Of a stretch of 64,000 nucleotides of DNA, positions 16,574-24,527 are shown in pieces (the stretch's first letter is position 1; each line of letters starts with the position of its first letter). The notes beneath the pieces are model-generated. The model saw only the letters and a list, made by a program, of their open reading frames with translations. It had not been told where the DNA came from and searched no databases. This DNA comes from Autumnicola patrickiae. Its GTDB lineage: Bacteria; Bacteroidota; Bacteroidia; Flavobacteriales; Flavobacteriaceae. Location: NCBI RefSeq assembly GCF_031846525.1, contig NZ_JAVRHM010000006.1, positions 124,001-188,000 on the forward strand, read 5' to 3'. Position numbers and translations under genes: made by a program.

Positions 16574-17224
16574 TTACTTGCTCATTTTCTCAGCTCTTTC
16601 CGCAAGTTTATTTACCTGAGTGGGATACGGCTTCTCCTTTAGAGTTTTTGCCAGGTGCACCATATTATGAGCCATTAAAAGAAGCATATTATTTGTGAAT
16701 TCGTGTTTATCACCTTCGGCTTCTATATAGGAAGGCCCCGGACCAGCTTCGCCTACATAGTAGGAGAATGCATTTACAGGAATACTAAATCCATGTTCAG
16801 AAAGATCAAAAAGCATACTGGAAATTGCCTTTTTTGCACCATCTTCATTTCCGTCTATCATCACCCCGGCCACTTTATTGTAGGTAGGATATTGGCCATT
16901 TTCATCATTACCCTCAGACATAATACCGTCAAAACGTTCTGCAACCATTTTGGCAACAGAACCACGATCCCCACGCCAGATTGGTGTTGCCAGGATAAGC
17001 ATATCTGCTTTTTTCACTTTTTCAAGAATTGAGGGCCAGGCATCATCTTCTCCTTCATCAGAGGTCACTCCAAAATGTACATTATGGTCTACAACCCTTA
17101 AAATTTCTGAGGTTACACCAAGTTCTGTAAAAATCTTTTCAGCATTTTTAATAAATGCCTCAGTATTTGAAGTTTCAGGTGATTTTTTAAGGGTGCAATT
17201 AAGAAATAAAGCTTTAAGTGCCAT
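16574..17224 (-). CDS. Flavodoxin-fold NAD(P)H-dependent oxidoreductase
   Basis: This 216-residue soluble protein has a flavodoxin-like FMN-binding fold. It starts with LKALFLNCTLKKSPETSNTE, the phosphate-binding loop. The second FMN segment, ADMLILATPIWRGDRGSVAK, corresponds to the conserved P-I-(W/Y)-x-G region of NADPH-dependent FMN reductases. Family members are quinone, azo or nitro reductases, or FMN reductases, and the substrate cannot be told here. The length is a little above the usual 180-200. The gene precedes apt on the minus strand. Confidence 0.85.
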   Translation of the reverse strand: MALKALFLNCTLKKSPETSNTEAFIKNAEKIFTELGVTSEILRVVDHNVHFGVTSDEGEDDAWPSILEKVKKADMLILATPIWRGDRGSVAKMVAERFDGIMSEGNDENGQYPTYNKVAGVMIDGNEDGAKKAISSMLFDLSEHGFSIPVNAFSYYVGEAGPGPSYIEAEGDKHEFTNNMLLLMAHNMVHLAKTLKEKPYPTQVNKLAERAEKMSK

Positions 17225-17528
17225 AATTATAAGTTTTAAAATTATTATTGAGTTGAATTTATTGGATTTTGAGTATAAAAGCCGTTAATGAGAGGTTAAA
17301 GGAACCGCTAAAGTCATTTATCCAGCATATTTTCTCAGATTTTTAAGAGATGTGGAAGTTTAAGAATTTAGACTGAAGCCATTTTATTTCTGAAGAATTT
17401 TCTGAATGAAAGGAATATATCGGGCATAAAAAAGAGGCTGTCCAAAAATGGCAAATATCCACCTACTGAAAAATTCAGCATACAGATGACATTTTTTGAC
17501 AGCCCCTGATGTTTACTTCAGAAGAAAA
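17225..17528. other. Intergenic region with an extended palindrome
   Basis: There is no coding potential in these 304 bases. The main feature is the 17436-17504 hairpin listed separately. The remainder, next to the reductase start, is AT-rich and presumably holds its promoter. Confidence 0.6.
17436..17504 (-). terminator. 15-bp-stem palindrome (REP/MITE-like) doubling as terminator of the 53-aa gene
   Basis: GGCTGTCCAAAAATG at 17436-17450 pairs with CATTTTTTGACAGCC at 17490-17504 (one mismatch), enclosing 39 bases. On the minus strand the stem is followed by TCTTTTTT. It lies 25 bases past the stop of the 53-aa gene. The GGCTGTC...GACAGCC ends resemble short palindromes scattered in Bacteroidota genomes. 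Confidence 0.6.
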
Positions 17529-17690
17529 TTAATCTTCCTTCTGTTGTTTTTTCTTGTCTTCTTCAAATTTATCGTGTCGTTTCGCATCTTCTTTTCTCTG
17601 TTCGTCGCGGTTGGCATTTTTCCATTCCGGATTCTTATTAGTATCCTTTTCGTCCTGAAATTCCCTTCTATCTGAATCTTTATTACTCAT
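17529..17690 (-). CDS. Small, highly charged hypothetical protein (53 aa)
   Basis: ATG at 17690 opens a 53-residue protein made almost wholly of charged and polar residues, for example SDRREFQDEKDTNKNPEWKN followed by RKEDAKRHDKFEEDKKKQ. It has no hydrophobic core, signal or membrane segment and is probably disordered or helical. Similar short, lysine/glutamate-rich proteins occur in flavobacteria and are sometimes linked to general stress, but I do not recognise a named family. It stands alone, with a hairpin terminator behind it. The clean start, stop and terminator support its being a real gene. Confidence 0.5.
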   Translation of the reverse strand: MSNKDSDRREFQDEKDTNKNPEWKNANRDEQRKEDAKRHDKFEEDKKKQQKED

Positions 17691-18006
17691 AATTATGATT
17701 TTTAATCTGTTATTATTCGTTTCTCCTAAATATAATCATTTGGAAAAGGCTCAAATAACTGATTAAAGGTATTTTAACAGGCTTTTATAAACTATCATAA
17801 AAAATGGAAAAGAAGCTTGAATTGATAAGCACCTAAAAATAAATCGCTAACCTACTTGTAATAATTTATATAAAAATACGACCTATCCTCATTACTTAAG
17901 AATGCCAGCCTTGAGCTTCAGCTTGACCCTACTCATGCTGAGGCTAAACAACAGCTGGCATTCGATTTTCTTCAGTTTTTAAAATCCTGGACCTCCTGAA
18001 GTAATT
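17691..18006. other. Intergenic region with nested palindrome
   Basis: These 316 bases lie between the 53-aa gene and the esterase and hold no convincing gene. They contain the nested palindrome at 17901-17964. Confidence 0.6.
17901..17964. repeat. Nested extragenic palindrome (REP-like)
   Basis: The outer arms GAATGCCAGC (17901-17910) and GCTGGCATTC (17955-17964) pair perfectly. The inner arms AGCTTCAGC and GCTGAGGCT pair with one G-U. The result is a long bulged hairpin of 64 bases just past the esterase stop, without a T-run. Confidence 0.65.
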
Positions 18007-18501
18007 TTAGTAACACAATTTTTTAAAAAAGGATTTTACCTCCTCTTCAAATAACTCTACAGGAATACGGTGACCCAGCCTGGGCACGAGCCGAAGGTAA
18101 AAATCTGTTACAGGATTAAATTCGCCTACCAGAAAATTTAAGGTATCCTGCGGACTAACAACCTCATCCCGCTGACCAATAATTATTTGTTTCAGGTTAT
18201 TGTAGGATTCCTTCTCCTTTGGAATATTTTGAGGAACAGATCTTCTTATAAGTGCCGGGTTAAATAACAACGCAGGTCGAAAAATGGCATTTGCAACATG
18301 GTATCCTGCAAAACCGCCCATACTGCTCCCAATCACCACATTAATTTCTACTTCAGAATACATTTGAAGGATGCTATCTATGGCATTGGGATTTTGGTAA
18401 TAATCCAGATCGGGAGCCAGTACCGTTCCAAATTTTTCCAGGATTTCCCTTTTTTCTGAACTTAATTTGCTGTCAAGCCCGTGCAGGTAAAGTATATTTA
18501 T
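18007..18501 (-). CDS. YqiA-like alpha/beta-hydrolase esterase with non-standard (ATA) start
   Basis: The frame encodes a complete 164-residue YqiA/UPF0227-type esterase: NILYLHGLDS (oxyanion HG), VVIGSSMGGFAGYH (nucleophile Ser), GQRDEVVSP (Asp) and RLGHR (His), so the catalytic triad is intact. An ATG exists only at 18361-18363, after about 46 codons, which would remove the HG motif. At the place where the family's M-N-I-L-Y start belongs (18499-18501) the codon is ATA, and no ATG, GTG or TTG occurs upstream before a stop codon. Either the start codon has been lost by a point change or a rare start is used. The annotated start is this ATA. It is a single gene between palindromes. Confidence 0.65.
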   Translation of the reverse strand: MNILYLHGLDSKLSSEKREILEKFGTVLAPDLDYYQNPNAIDSILQMYSEVEINVVIGSSMGGFAGYHVANAIFRPALLFNPALIRRSVPQNIPKEKESYNNLKQIIIGQRDEVVSPQDTLNFLVGEFNPVTDFYLRLVPRLGHRIPVELFEEEVKSFFKKLCY

Positions 18502-18830
18502 ATAATTTAAATGTTTTTCTTCAGAAGTTAAAGGATATTCATTTTAACTTCAACTTTTTTTCATCCTACTGCAAAGAAAAATTATAGTGGCGTCAAAATG
18601 AGTCGTCCCGAGTATAATTTTTTGAATTCTAGCAAATTCACTTCCGAAGAAATTTAAAGAAAAGTGATCTTCTGAAGCCGGCAGTAAAAAATGGCAATTA
18701 TTGGCCTGGAATAAAAAAAACGCTACCTGAAGGTCTATGTTTCCCGATTTAGGATATTTTAAAGAAGATATTTAATTTGCTGCGGCTGAATAATGATTAT
18801 TTTTACAAAATATCTAGCCTACTTATTTTC
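18502..18830. other. Intergenic region between the divergent esterase and hydrolase genes
   Basis: Nothing specific is seen in these 329 bases. The sequence is AT-rich and must contain promoters for both genes. Confidence 0.5.
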
Positions 18831-20174
18831 ATGAATAGTAAATTAAAATACGGACTCCTCTTAGGTTTCCCTTCCTTAGCATATTTTGTCTACCGGAATT
18901 ACCCAAAATTAAATATTCTCACTGGTTTTGCCGCTAAAAATGTTTGTTCCTGCACATTTGAAGCTGGACGGGACCTGCGATCTATAGAAGCCGGGGACAA
19001 TAATTTCCTTCCGGTATTTTATGCAAAAAATGAAATTGATTTTGAATCAAAATCTGTTTCCTCAACGATATTCGGTTTAAAAAAGCGTACTGCAGTGTAT
19101 CGGGAAGGCATTGGCAGTGTTCTGTTACCAGAAAATGAGACTGAAACTCTTCCGGAACTTCCTGTTCCCGCGAGAGAAATTTTACCGGCAGATGTTCCTT
19201 ATCCTTTCGGAAAAAGACAACCCGAAAATGCCAATTTTCGTACAATTAATCAGGAAGCTTTACAACGTGCTGTCGGGAACGCTTTTGATCCTGAAGAGAA
19301 AGACCTTCAGAAAACCAGGGCGGTATTAGTTCTTCACAAAAATAAACTCCTTGCAGAAAAATATGCGTCGGGATTTTCTTCGACTACTAAATTCCTGGGC
19401 TGGTCCATGACCAAAAGCATTACAAGTGCAATTTTGGGCATATTGGAAAAAAAAGATGAAATTTCAATTTCCCAGGATCATCTTTTTAAGGAATGGGAAG
19501 GTGATGAGCGTTCCAGAATAACGCTGAACAATTTGCTGCAAATGAACAGCGGATTGGAATGGGAGGAAGATTATACCAGAATTTCTGACGTCACCAAAAT
19601 GTTGTTTATGGAAGGTGATATGTCCAGGATACAAATAGATAAACCCCTGAAGGGTAAACCCAACCATAGCTGGAATTATTCCTCGGGAACAACAAATTTA
19701 TTGTCCCGGTTTATTCGTAATCAGTTTGAAACTCACCAGGAATATATGAACTTCTGGTATACAGAACTTATTGATAAAATCGGGATGCATTCTATGATCA
19801 TAGAGCCAGATTTAGATGGAAATTACATTGGTTCATCCTATGGTTGGGCTACTGCCAGGGATTGGGCAAAATTTGGATTGCTTTACCTCAACAATGGAAA
19901 ATGGAATGGTGAACAAATCTTAAATGAATCCTGGGTCAAATATTCTGCACAACCAACAAACGGATCTAATGGAGAATATGGCGCTCATTTCTGGTTAAAT
20001 GCTGAAAGCAAATTTCCCGATGTGCCAAAGGATATGTTTTCCTGTAATGGTTTCCAGGGACAGTATATCTTTATTATACCTTCCAAAGACCTTGTGGTTG
20101 TAAGGTTTGGTTTAACGGAAACCCCGGATTTTGATGCCAACAGTTTTCTGAAAGGAATTATAGATGCTCTTTAG
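18831..20174 (+). CDS. Serine hydrolase of the beta-lactamase class C / EstB family
   Basis: This is a penicillin-recognising-fold hydrolase of 447 residues from the chosen ATG at 18831. The frame continues upstream to a TTG at 18777, but the ATG fits the hydrophobic start better (MNSKLKYGLLLGFPSLAYFV). That segment is a signal or membrane anchor. The catalytic S-x-x-K is SMTK in GWSMTKSITSAILG. YSSGTTNLL supplies the Tyr of the Y-x-N-type motif, and GFQGQYIFIIP lies at the third-motif position. The overall pattern is closest to 6-aminohexanoate-dimer hydrolase (NylB-like) and esterases, rather than true beta-lactamases. It is followed by a strong terminator. The substrate is unknown. Confidence 0.88.
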   Translation: MNSKLKYGLLLGFPSLAYFVYRNYPKLNILTGFAAKNVCSCTFEAGRDLRSIEAGDNNFLPVFYAKNEIDFESKSVSSTIFGLKKRTAVYREGIGSVLLPENETETLPELPVPAREILPADVPYPFGKRQPENANFRTINQEALQRAVGNAFDPEEKDLQKTRAVLVLHKNKLLAEKYASGFSSTTKFLGWSMTKSITSAILGILEKKDEISISQDHLFKEWEGDERSRITLNNLLQMNSGLEWEEDYTRISDVTKMLFMEGDMSRIQIDKPLKGKPNHSWNYSSGTTNLLSRFIRNQFETHQEYMNFWYTELIDKIGMHSMIIEPDLDGNYIGSSYGWATARDWAKFGLLYLNNGKWNGEQILNESWVKYSAQPTNGSNGEYGAHFWLNAESKFPDVPKDMFSCNGFQGQYIFIIPSKDLVVVRFGLTETPDFDANSFLKGIIDAL

Positions 20175-20243
20175 TTACAGTTAACTTCAGCTTTATACTC
20201 GATAAAAACTTAAATTATTAAAAATTTGGAATAGTATAAAAAT

Positions 20244-20279
20244 AAAAACAGGATATGCCCCCAACATATCCTGTTTTTT
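20244..20279 (+). terminator. Strong rho-independent terminator after the serine hydrolase
   Basis: A 14-bp perfect stem, AAAAACAGGATATG with CATATCCTGTTTTT, and a 7-base loop, 69 bases past the stop. The A/T-runs make it usable in both directions. Confidence 0.9.
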
Positions 20280-20372
20280 ATTTTCAGAAGAAGGTTTACC
20301 CCTAAAACTTCTTCTTCTAACATGTAGGAAAAGTAGAAAATAAAAACTGATCCCCATATACCTAAAAAGTGG

Positions 20373-20380
20373 TATTTTTG
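20373..20380 (+). promoter_or_regulatory. Possible -7 box (TATTTTTG) of the HPP gene
   Basis: It matches TAnnTTTG, 47 bases upstream of the HPP start codon. No clear -33 element is seen. Confidence 0.4.
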
Positions 20381-20427
20381 ACACTTTTTTAATAAGAATG
20401 GAAATAATGAAAAGTGGAAGACATTAA

Positions 20428-21021
20428 ATGATATTTAGAGTGGGCGCAAAAACTCCTATAAAAAAGATCAAGAATAACAGGACTTACAGAAAAACAAAAT
20501 ATATTTTTTACAGACAGACGATCTTCGATCCTATAGATCATGTCTGGTCTTTTGTTGGTAGTTTCACAGGCATTGGGATAATAGGTTTTATAAATAGCCT
20601 GAATTTTTCAACTTCAGATAATTTATTTCTAATAGGTTCTTTTGGTGCCACTGCAGTACTGTTATATGGCGCCACAAACAGCCCACTAGCGCAACCTCGA
20701 AACCTAATCGGCGGACACCTGCTAAGTTCTATAATAGGAATATTAGCAATTAAGCTAATCCCTTTTCCGGATTTATTATGGTTAACCTGTGCGCTTGCAG
20801 TTTCACTTTCTATCGTGGTTATGCAAATCACTAAAACTATGCATCCGCCGGGCGGAGCCACGGCTCTAATCGCAGTAATTGGAGGGGAAAAAATACAGAA
20901 CCTGGGGCTGATGTATGTTATAAATCCTGTTTTAAGCGGAGTTTTTATTTTGCTCGTTACCGCACTTATTTTTAATAATCTGTCCAAAAACCGAAGTTAT
21001 CCCTATAAAAAATCCTCTTAA
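20428..21021 (+). CDS. HPP family integral membrane protein
   Basis: This 197-residue protein has four hydrophobic segments after a basic N-terminus: about 47-65, 70-85, 95-115 and 160-180. The eponymous motif is present as TMHPPGGATALIAVIGG, together with LIGSFGATAVLLYGA and QPRNLIGGHLLSSIIG. HPP proteins are inner-membrane proteins; cyanobacterial and plant members have been linked to nitrite transport, but the role in Bacteroidota is not established. No CBS domains are fused. It faces the channel gene, ending 78 bases from that gene's stop. Its basic 40-residue cytosolic start is slightly long, so a later start is possible, though none is obvious. Confidence 0.88.
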   Translation: MIFRVGAKTPIKKIKNNRTYRKTKYIFYRQTIFDPIDHVWSFVGSFTGIGIIGFINSLNFSTSDNLFLIGSFGATAVLLYGATNSPLAQPRNLIGGHLLSSIIGILAIKLIPFPDLLWLTCALAVSLSIVVMQITKTMHPPGGATALIAVIGGEKIQNLGLMYVINPVLSGVFILLVTALIFNNLSKNRSYPYKKSS

Positions 21022-21099
21022 TTAGGTGGTATTGAGTTCTTACTTAAGGTAGGCTATGGATTAAGATCTGAAGGTCAAATGACTTTTGAAAATAAAGGC

Positions 21100-22200
21100 T
21101 TAATACCCTGTCTGGTCCGGAATAAACCTATCAAGTTCCTGTTGCCAAAGCGGAGTTTGAATAATGCGAAGCAACGCCTGGTTCACCGGCTCCCGCAATT
21201 CGCTACCTGCAGGAAAAGCAAAAGCATAATATTTGGGATCGATCTTTACCGGCTGAACCTGTAACGAAATATCTGAATCATTATTTATTTCATACCTCAT
21301 TGCCGGTACATTATGCAACACAGCTTCAATTTCATTCGAATTTGCAGCTTCCAAAGCTTTATTCAAGTCTGAAAAAGCCTGAAAAGAAACTCTTTCTGTT
21401 GAGAGATATTCCGCACCTGAAGAATTTTCCACAGCGGCAATTTTCATATCCCGAAGATCATTGGGCACTGTCACTTTATCTTTACCCGCACCTCCCATGA
21501 CAGTGGAAACTATTGATGCAGTAAGTACTGCCGTCACGCCCATAGCCACCAGCATCCACACTAAGGCAATAGCACGACCAAGAAAAGTTCTTGGCGCTTT
21601 ATCCCCATATCCAATGGTCGTCATGGTTACCCCTGCCCACCAAAATCCGGAACCGATTCCTTTAGCTATGGACCGCTCTCCTCCAAATTGCTCTTCGTTT
21701 GTATTTCGCTCTACAAAATAAATAATGGCTCCTACAATCAGCAACAGGATAGATAGTGATCCTGTAATATACCAAAATCGTTCACTAAAGAAAGCTTTAC
21801 CAATATCAGACAGATTGGTCCTTTGTGGCGAAGCCAGCCCCAGATCTGCGGTGTGATAAATGTGACTAAAATCCAATTGGGCTTCAGCTTCTGCAGTTAA
21901 TTCTCCTGTAAGAAAAATATTTATTCCTGCCTGCAGTTCGGCAACAGGAGATTCTTGAGCAACTTCAATAAACCGGTAATTTAATTCCATGTCCTCGGCT
22001 ATACCACGCCATAATCTTATACTTATGCCATCCCAGGTTCCATCCTGTCCCTTAATCACGTAAGGTGGTTGGGGATATACGCCTACCAGCAGTTCCCGAT
22101 CCAGGGTTTGCTCCAGACTGTCCTGCTGGGCGCATACGGCAAAGGGAAAGCTAAGCAGTATTAAAATATAAAAAATATTGAAAAGCTTTTTTCTACACAT
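21100..22200 (-). CDS. GluR0-like ligand-gated potassium channel (periplasmic substrate-binding domain split by a pore)
   Basis: A signal peptide (residues 1-24, ending AVCAQ) precedes the first lobe of a type 3 solute-binding fold (about 35-130, LLVGVYPQPPYVIK). A transmembrane helix (about 143-163) follows, then a re-entrant pore with the potassium filter TTIGYGD (194-200), another helix (about 209-231) and the second lobe (about 240-350, MKIAAVENSSGAEYLSTERV). This S1-M1-P-M2-S2 order is that of prokaryotic ionotropic glutamate receptors such as GluR0, which lack the third eukaryotic helix. The ligand is likely an amino acid, but this is inferred from the fold. It is a single gene. Confidence 0.92.
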   Translation of the reverse strand: MCRKKLFNIFYILILLSFPFAVCAQQDSLEQTLDRELLVGVYPQPPYVIKGQDGTWDGISIRLWRGIAEDMELNYRFIEVAQESPVAELQAGINIFLTGELTAEAEAQLDFSHIYHTADLGLASPQRTNLSDIGKAFFSERFWYITGSLSILLLIVGAIIYFVERNTNEEQFGGERSIAKGIGSGFWWAGVTMTTIGYGDKAPRTFLGRAIALVWMLVAMGVTAVLTASIVSTVMGGAGKDKVTVPNDLRDMKIAAVENSSGAEYLSTERVSFQAFSDLNKALEAANSNEIEAVLHNVPAMRYEINNDSDISLQVQPVKIDPKYYAFAFPAGSELREPVNQALLRIIQTPLWQQELDRFIPDQTGY

Positions 22201-22356
22201 TTAAAAAAGTTTGGATTTTTCTTTACCAGAAAAACCCGATTACTATTAAAGGTAATAAAAGTTTTGGCTTTGCGTACAAGGTTTGGAAGAATGGAAGATT
22301 AAAAATCTTCTACTGCGTATAGTAAGATAAATAATGTGACACCACTTCTACCAAAG

Positions 22357-24210
22357 TCACATCTTTTCAACAAAATCTGAAAATACTTTTTTATGCAGTT
22401 CAAGATCGAGATCAGGAGACACTGAAACCCGGGCAATATAATCTTTGTCGCTTTCTTTAGTAGTTCCCTGTGTTGATGTTGCAGGTATGGTCCAGTAACA
22501 GCCTTTTAACTGACCATAGCTTACACAATATTTACTCTCGTTAGGGATCTGATTGATCATCATATCAATCAGTTTATGATTTAATGCTCGTTTATAGGCT
22601 TCTCTTTCTTCATTAGTATGGCCTTTGGTTGGTAGATCTAAGGAGAAAACCGATGGAGTAAATCCTTCTTTTGCCAATTCTTCTGAAACAAAATTTATAT
22701 TGGCCGCTGGTAATGTCTTCCGGATAAAGTTTACAAACTCCCGTGTATTTTTATATGCATCTTTAATCCTTTGATTCATTGATGGCAACTGCTCTGCTAA
22801 AATTTCAACCTGAAGATCTGTAGCCTCATTATCACAGAGTACGAGATGCTTTTCAATTTTACTCAATAAAGCTTCAGCCTTTTCATTGGTTACACAGTAA
22901 CCCGCAGTACATTTCCCACCACTTGGAAATTTTGATCCACTAACGTAAGAAACAGTCCTAACCGAAGAGAGAATCCCATCATTAGCTAAAAATTGAACAT
23001 TAGGACAAAAAGTTTGATCTAATATAAAAACCGGATCGATAGCAACCTCACCCGATGCTGTTTTACGGGATGCATTTAAAACTTTTTGTAGTTTTTGCAG
23101 ATCAGGGACTTCAACTCTTGGATTTGTAGGAATTTCTGCGATAATATATGGAACAGCATCTTCATAAGCTATTTTCTCCAGCACTGTATGAGTGCTTTTC
23201 ACCATATCATTATCCCCATCTACAGGTAAATCAACTACCTCAACATTTTCAATGCAGGCAGCTACACGTCTTGCCTGGTCGTTTGTTCCACCATAGCAAT
23301 TTGGAGGAACGATAAACTTAATAGCCTTTCCCTTATGATATTGGAGGGCATTGTCTATTAACCCCATGATAATAGCATATTGCATAGACAGTCCCGAAGA
23401 AGCAAGTAATGCTTCTGTACTTGTTCCGGTAATTTCTTTAATAGAATTTACTACATTTTGCTTGTTAGTTCCATCATTACTTTTGTTCTGATCAAAAGAA
23501 GTTGTTTCTGTTAGCTGTTGTAAAGCAGAAAAACAATTGGCCGGCGTCATCGCAATAGTTTCCCTTCTGCGCACATGCTGTATCTCGGGAATATAATTTC
23601 TGTTTTTTTCGCCATTAATCAATAATATACTGCCAAACCGAGGATGAGTAGTGATAAAAAAATCAATATTGGAATTAAGATCAGCATTACCAATTGCATC
23701 CTTCTGTGAAAAAAAAATGGTACTGCCGTTATACTCTGAAATCTCCTTTAAACTTTCAACTTTCTTTAATTCCAGCTTATATCCGTAAACACGCTTTAGT
23801 ACTTCAGGATCAAAAAAATCTGGTAAATCATTAGTGTATATAATTCGAGTTTTCTTATTATCAAATAAATTTTTTCTCAGAACGGCCAAAACAGGCATCG
23901 TTCTGGAGGAAAAACTTATTACATCTTCCGATTTAAGATTATTTATGTTAGCAATTGCCCATTCCAGTATTGAAGAGAGCGGATGACCTAAACGGATATA
24001 ATCGAAGGCTGTGGATAATGCACCTAGCGCTGCCGTTTTAGAATTATTCTCTTTAAATAAAATTTCAAACTGCTCTAAAAATTGTGTCTTAGCCAGTTTT
24101 TCATTATAAATATCCAGCCGATGTGTGGTTAGTTTCAACCAATCAATCGGCATATTTTCTAAGACATTTTTAATAAAATTTAGCACTTTATCCTCTTTCA
24201 TAATTTTCAT
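22357..24210 (-). CDS. Cys/Met-metabolism-type PLP-dependent enzyme with long N-terminal extension
   Basis: The C-terminal two thirds (about residues 235-617) are a fold-type I PLP enzyme of the cystathionine gamma-synthase group. ASSGLSMQYAIIMGL resembles the cofactor phosphate loop, FILDQTFCPN contains the conserved Asp, and SGSKFPSGGKCTAGY holds the Schiff-base Lys candidate. The first about 235 residues match no domain I recognise and make the protein (617) half as long again as CGS/CGL (about 390). The reaction is therefore not assigned; a sulfur-amino-acid lyase or transferase is likely. It is a single gene with a palindrome upstream and marks the left edge of the sugar/ebo block. Confidence 0.7.
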   Translation of the reverse strand: MKIMKEDKVLNFIKNVLENMPIDWLKLTTHRLDIYNEKLAKTQFLEQFEILFKENNSKTAALGALSTAFDYIRLGHPLSSILEWAIANINNLKSEDVISFSSRTMPVLAVLRKNLFDNKKTRIIYTNDLPDFFDPEVLKRVYGYKLELKKVESLKEISEYNGSTIFFSQKDAIGNADLNSNIDFFITTHPRFGSILLINGEKNRNYIPEIQHVRRRETIAMTPANCFSALQQLTETTSFDQNKSNDGTNKQNVVNSIKEITGTSTEALLASSGLSMQYAIIMGLIDNALQYHKGKAIKFIVPPNCYGGTNDQARRVAACIENVEVVDLPVDGDNDMVKSTHTVLEKIAYEDAVPYIIAEIPTNPRVEVPDLQKLQKVLNASRKTASGEVAIDPVFILDQTFCPNVQFLANDGILSSVRTVSYVSGSKFPSGGKCTAGYCVTNEKAEALLSKIEKHLVLCDNEATDLQVEILAEQLPSMNQRIKDAYKNTREFVNFIRKTLPAANINFVSEELAKEGFTPSVFSLDLPTKGHTNEEREAYKRALNHKLIDMMINQIPNESKYCVSYGQLKGCYWTIPATSTQGTTKESDKDYIARVSVSPDLDLELHKKVFSDFVEKM

Positions 24211-24261
24211 CTTTCGATAGATTGTGAATATAGGTTGCAGATAGCTATTTTAAAAATGTTG

Positions 24262-24277
24262 TAAGACATTTGTCTTA
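24262..24277. promoter_or_regulatory. Operator-like palindrome upstream of the PLP enzyme gene
   Basis: TAAGACA, two T, then TGTCTTA form a perfect 7-2-7 palindrome 52 bases upstream of the PLP enzyme start. It is probably a regulator site; the binding protein is not known. Confidence 0.5.
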
Positions 24278-24343
24278 ATTTTAGGAAATGGAGTTGATAT
24301 CTAATAACAGGACGCGCACTATGGGAAGTAAAAAACCATAAAA

Positions 24344-24375
24344 AATCCGCATACACTTTTTTAGTGTTGCGGATT
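24344..24375 (-). terminator. Rho-independent terminator, left copy of a repeated hairpin
   Basis: Minus-strand AATCCGCA and TGCGGATT pair, followed by a T-run. Positions 24361-24379 are identical over 19 bases to 46570-46588, where a very similar hairpin lies beside a tRNA-like sequence. Confidence 0.8.
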
Positions 24376-24394
24376 AATTTTTACCAATAATTTA

Positions 24395-24426
24395 CGAGAG
24401 GAAGAATTTTTAAACTCTTCCTCTCG
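24395..24426 (-). terminator. Hairpin terminator of the ebo-associated operon
   Basis: CGAGAGGAAGA and TCTTCCTCTCG form a perfect 11-bp stem with a 10-base loop, about 100 bases beyond the last gene of the operon. The second hairpin follows. Confidence 0.6.
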
Positions 24427-24527
24427 AAATAACAATTAAACAGCTAAATAATTCTCTATCTATTTCAGAAAACTAAACCACCACTAATGAGAAAAAATAA
24501 AAAAAGTTTTTAGCGTATATTTTAACT

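Larger units (their letters stand above)
24211..24527. other. Intergenic region with operator-like palindrome and two terminators
   Basis: These 317 bases separate the end of the ebo-associated operon from the PLP enzyme gene. They hold a palindrome (24262-24277) and two hairpins (24344-24375 and 24395-24426). Confidence 0.7.

Noticed and set aside
18007..18363. Esterase starting at the internal ATG (118 residues)
   Set aside because: It would lack the conserved HG oxyanion segment, and homology continues in frame for about 46 codons upstream.
18831..20174. True class C beta-lactamase resistance gene
   Set aside because: The motif pattern (SMTK, YSS, GFQGQ) and length fit the EstB/NylB-like group better, and resistance cannot be inferred.
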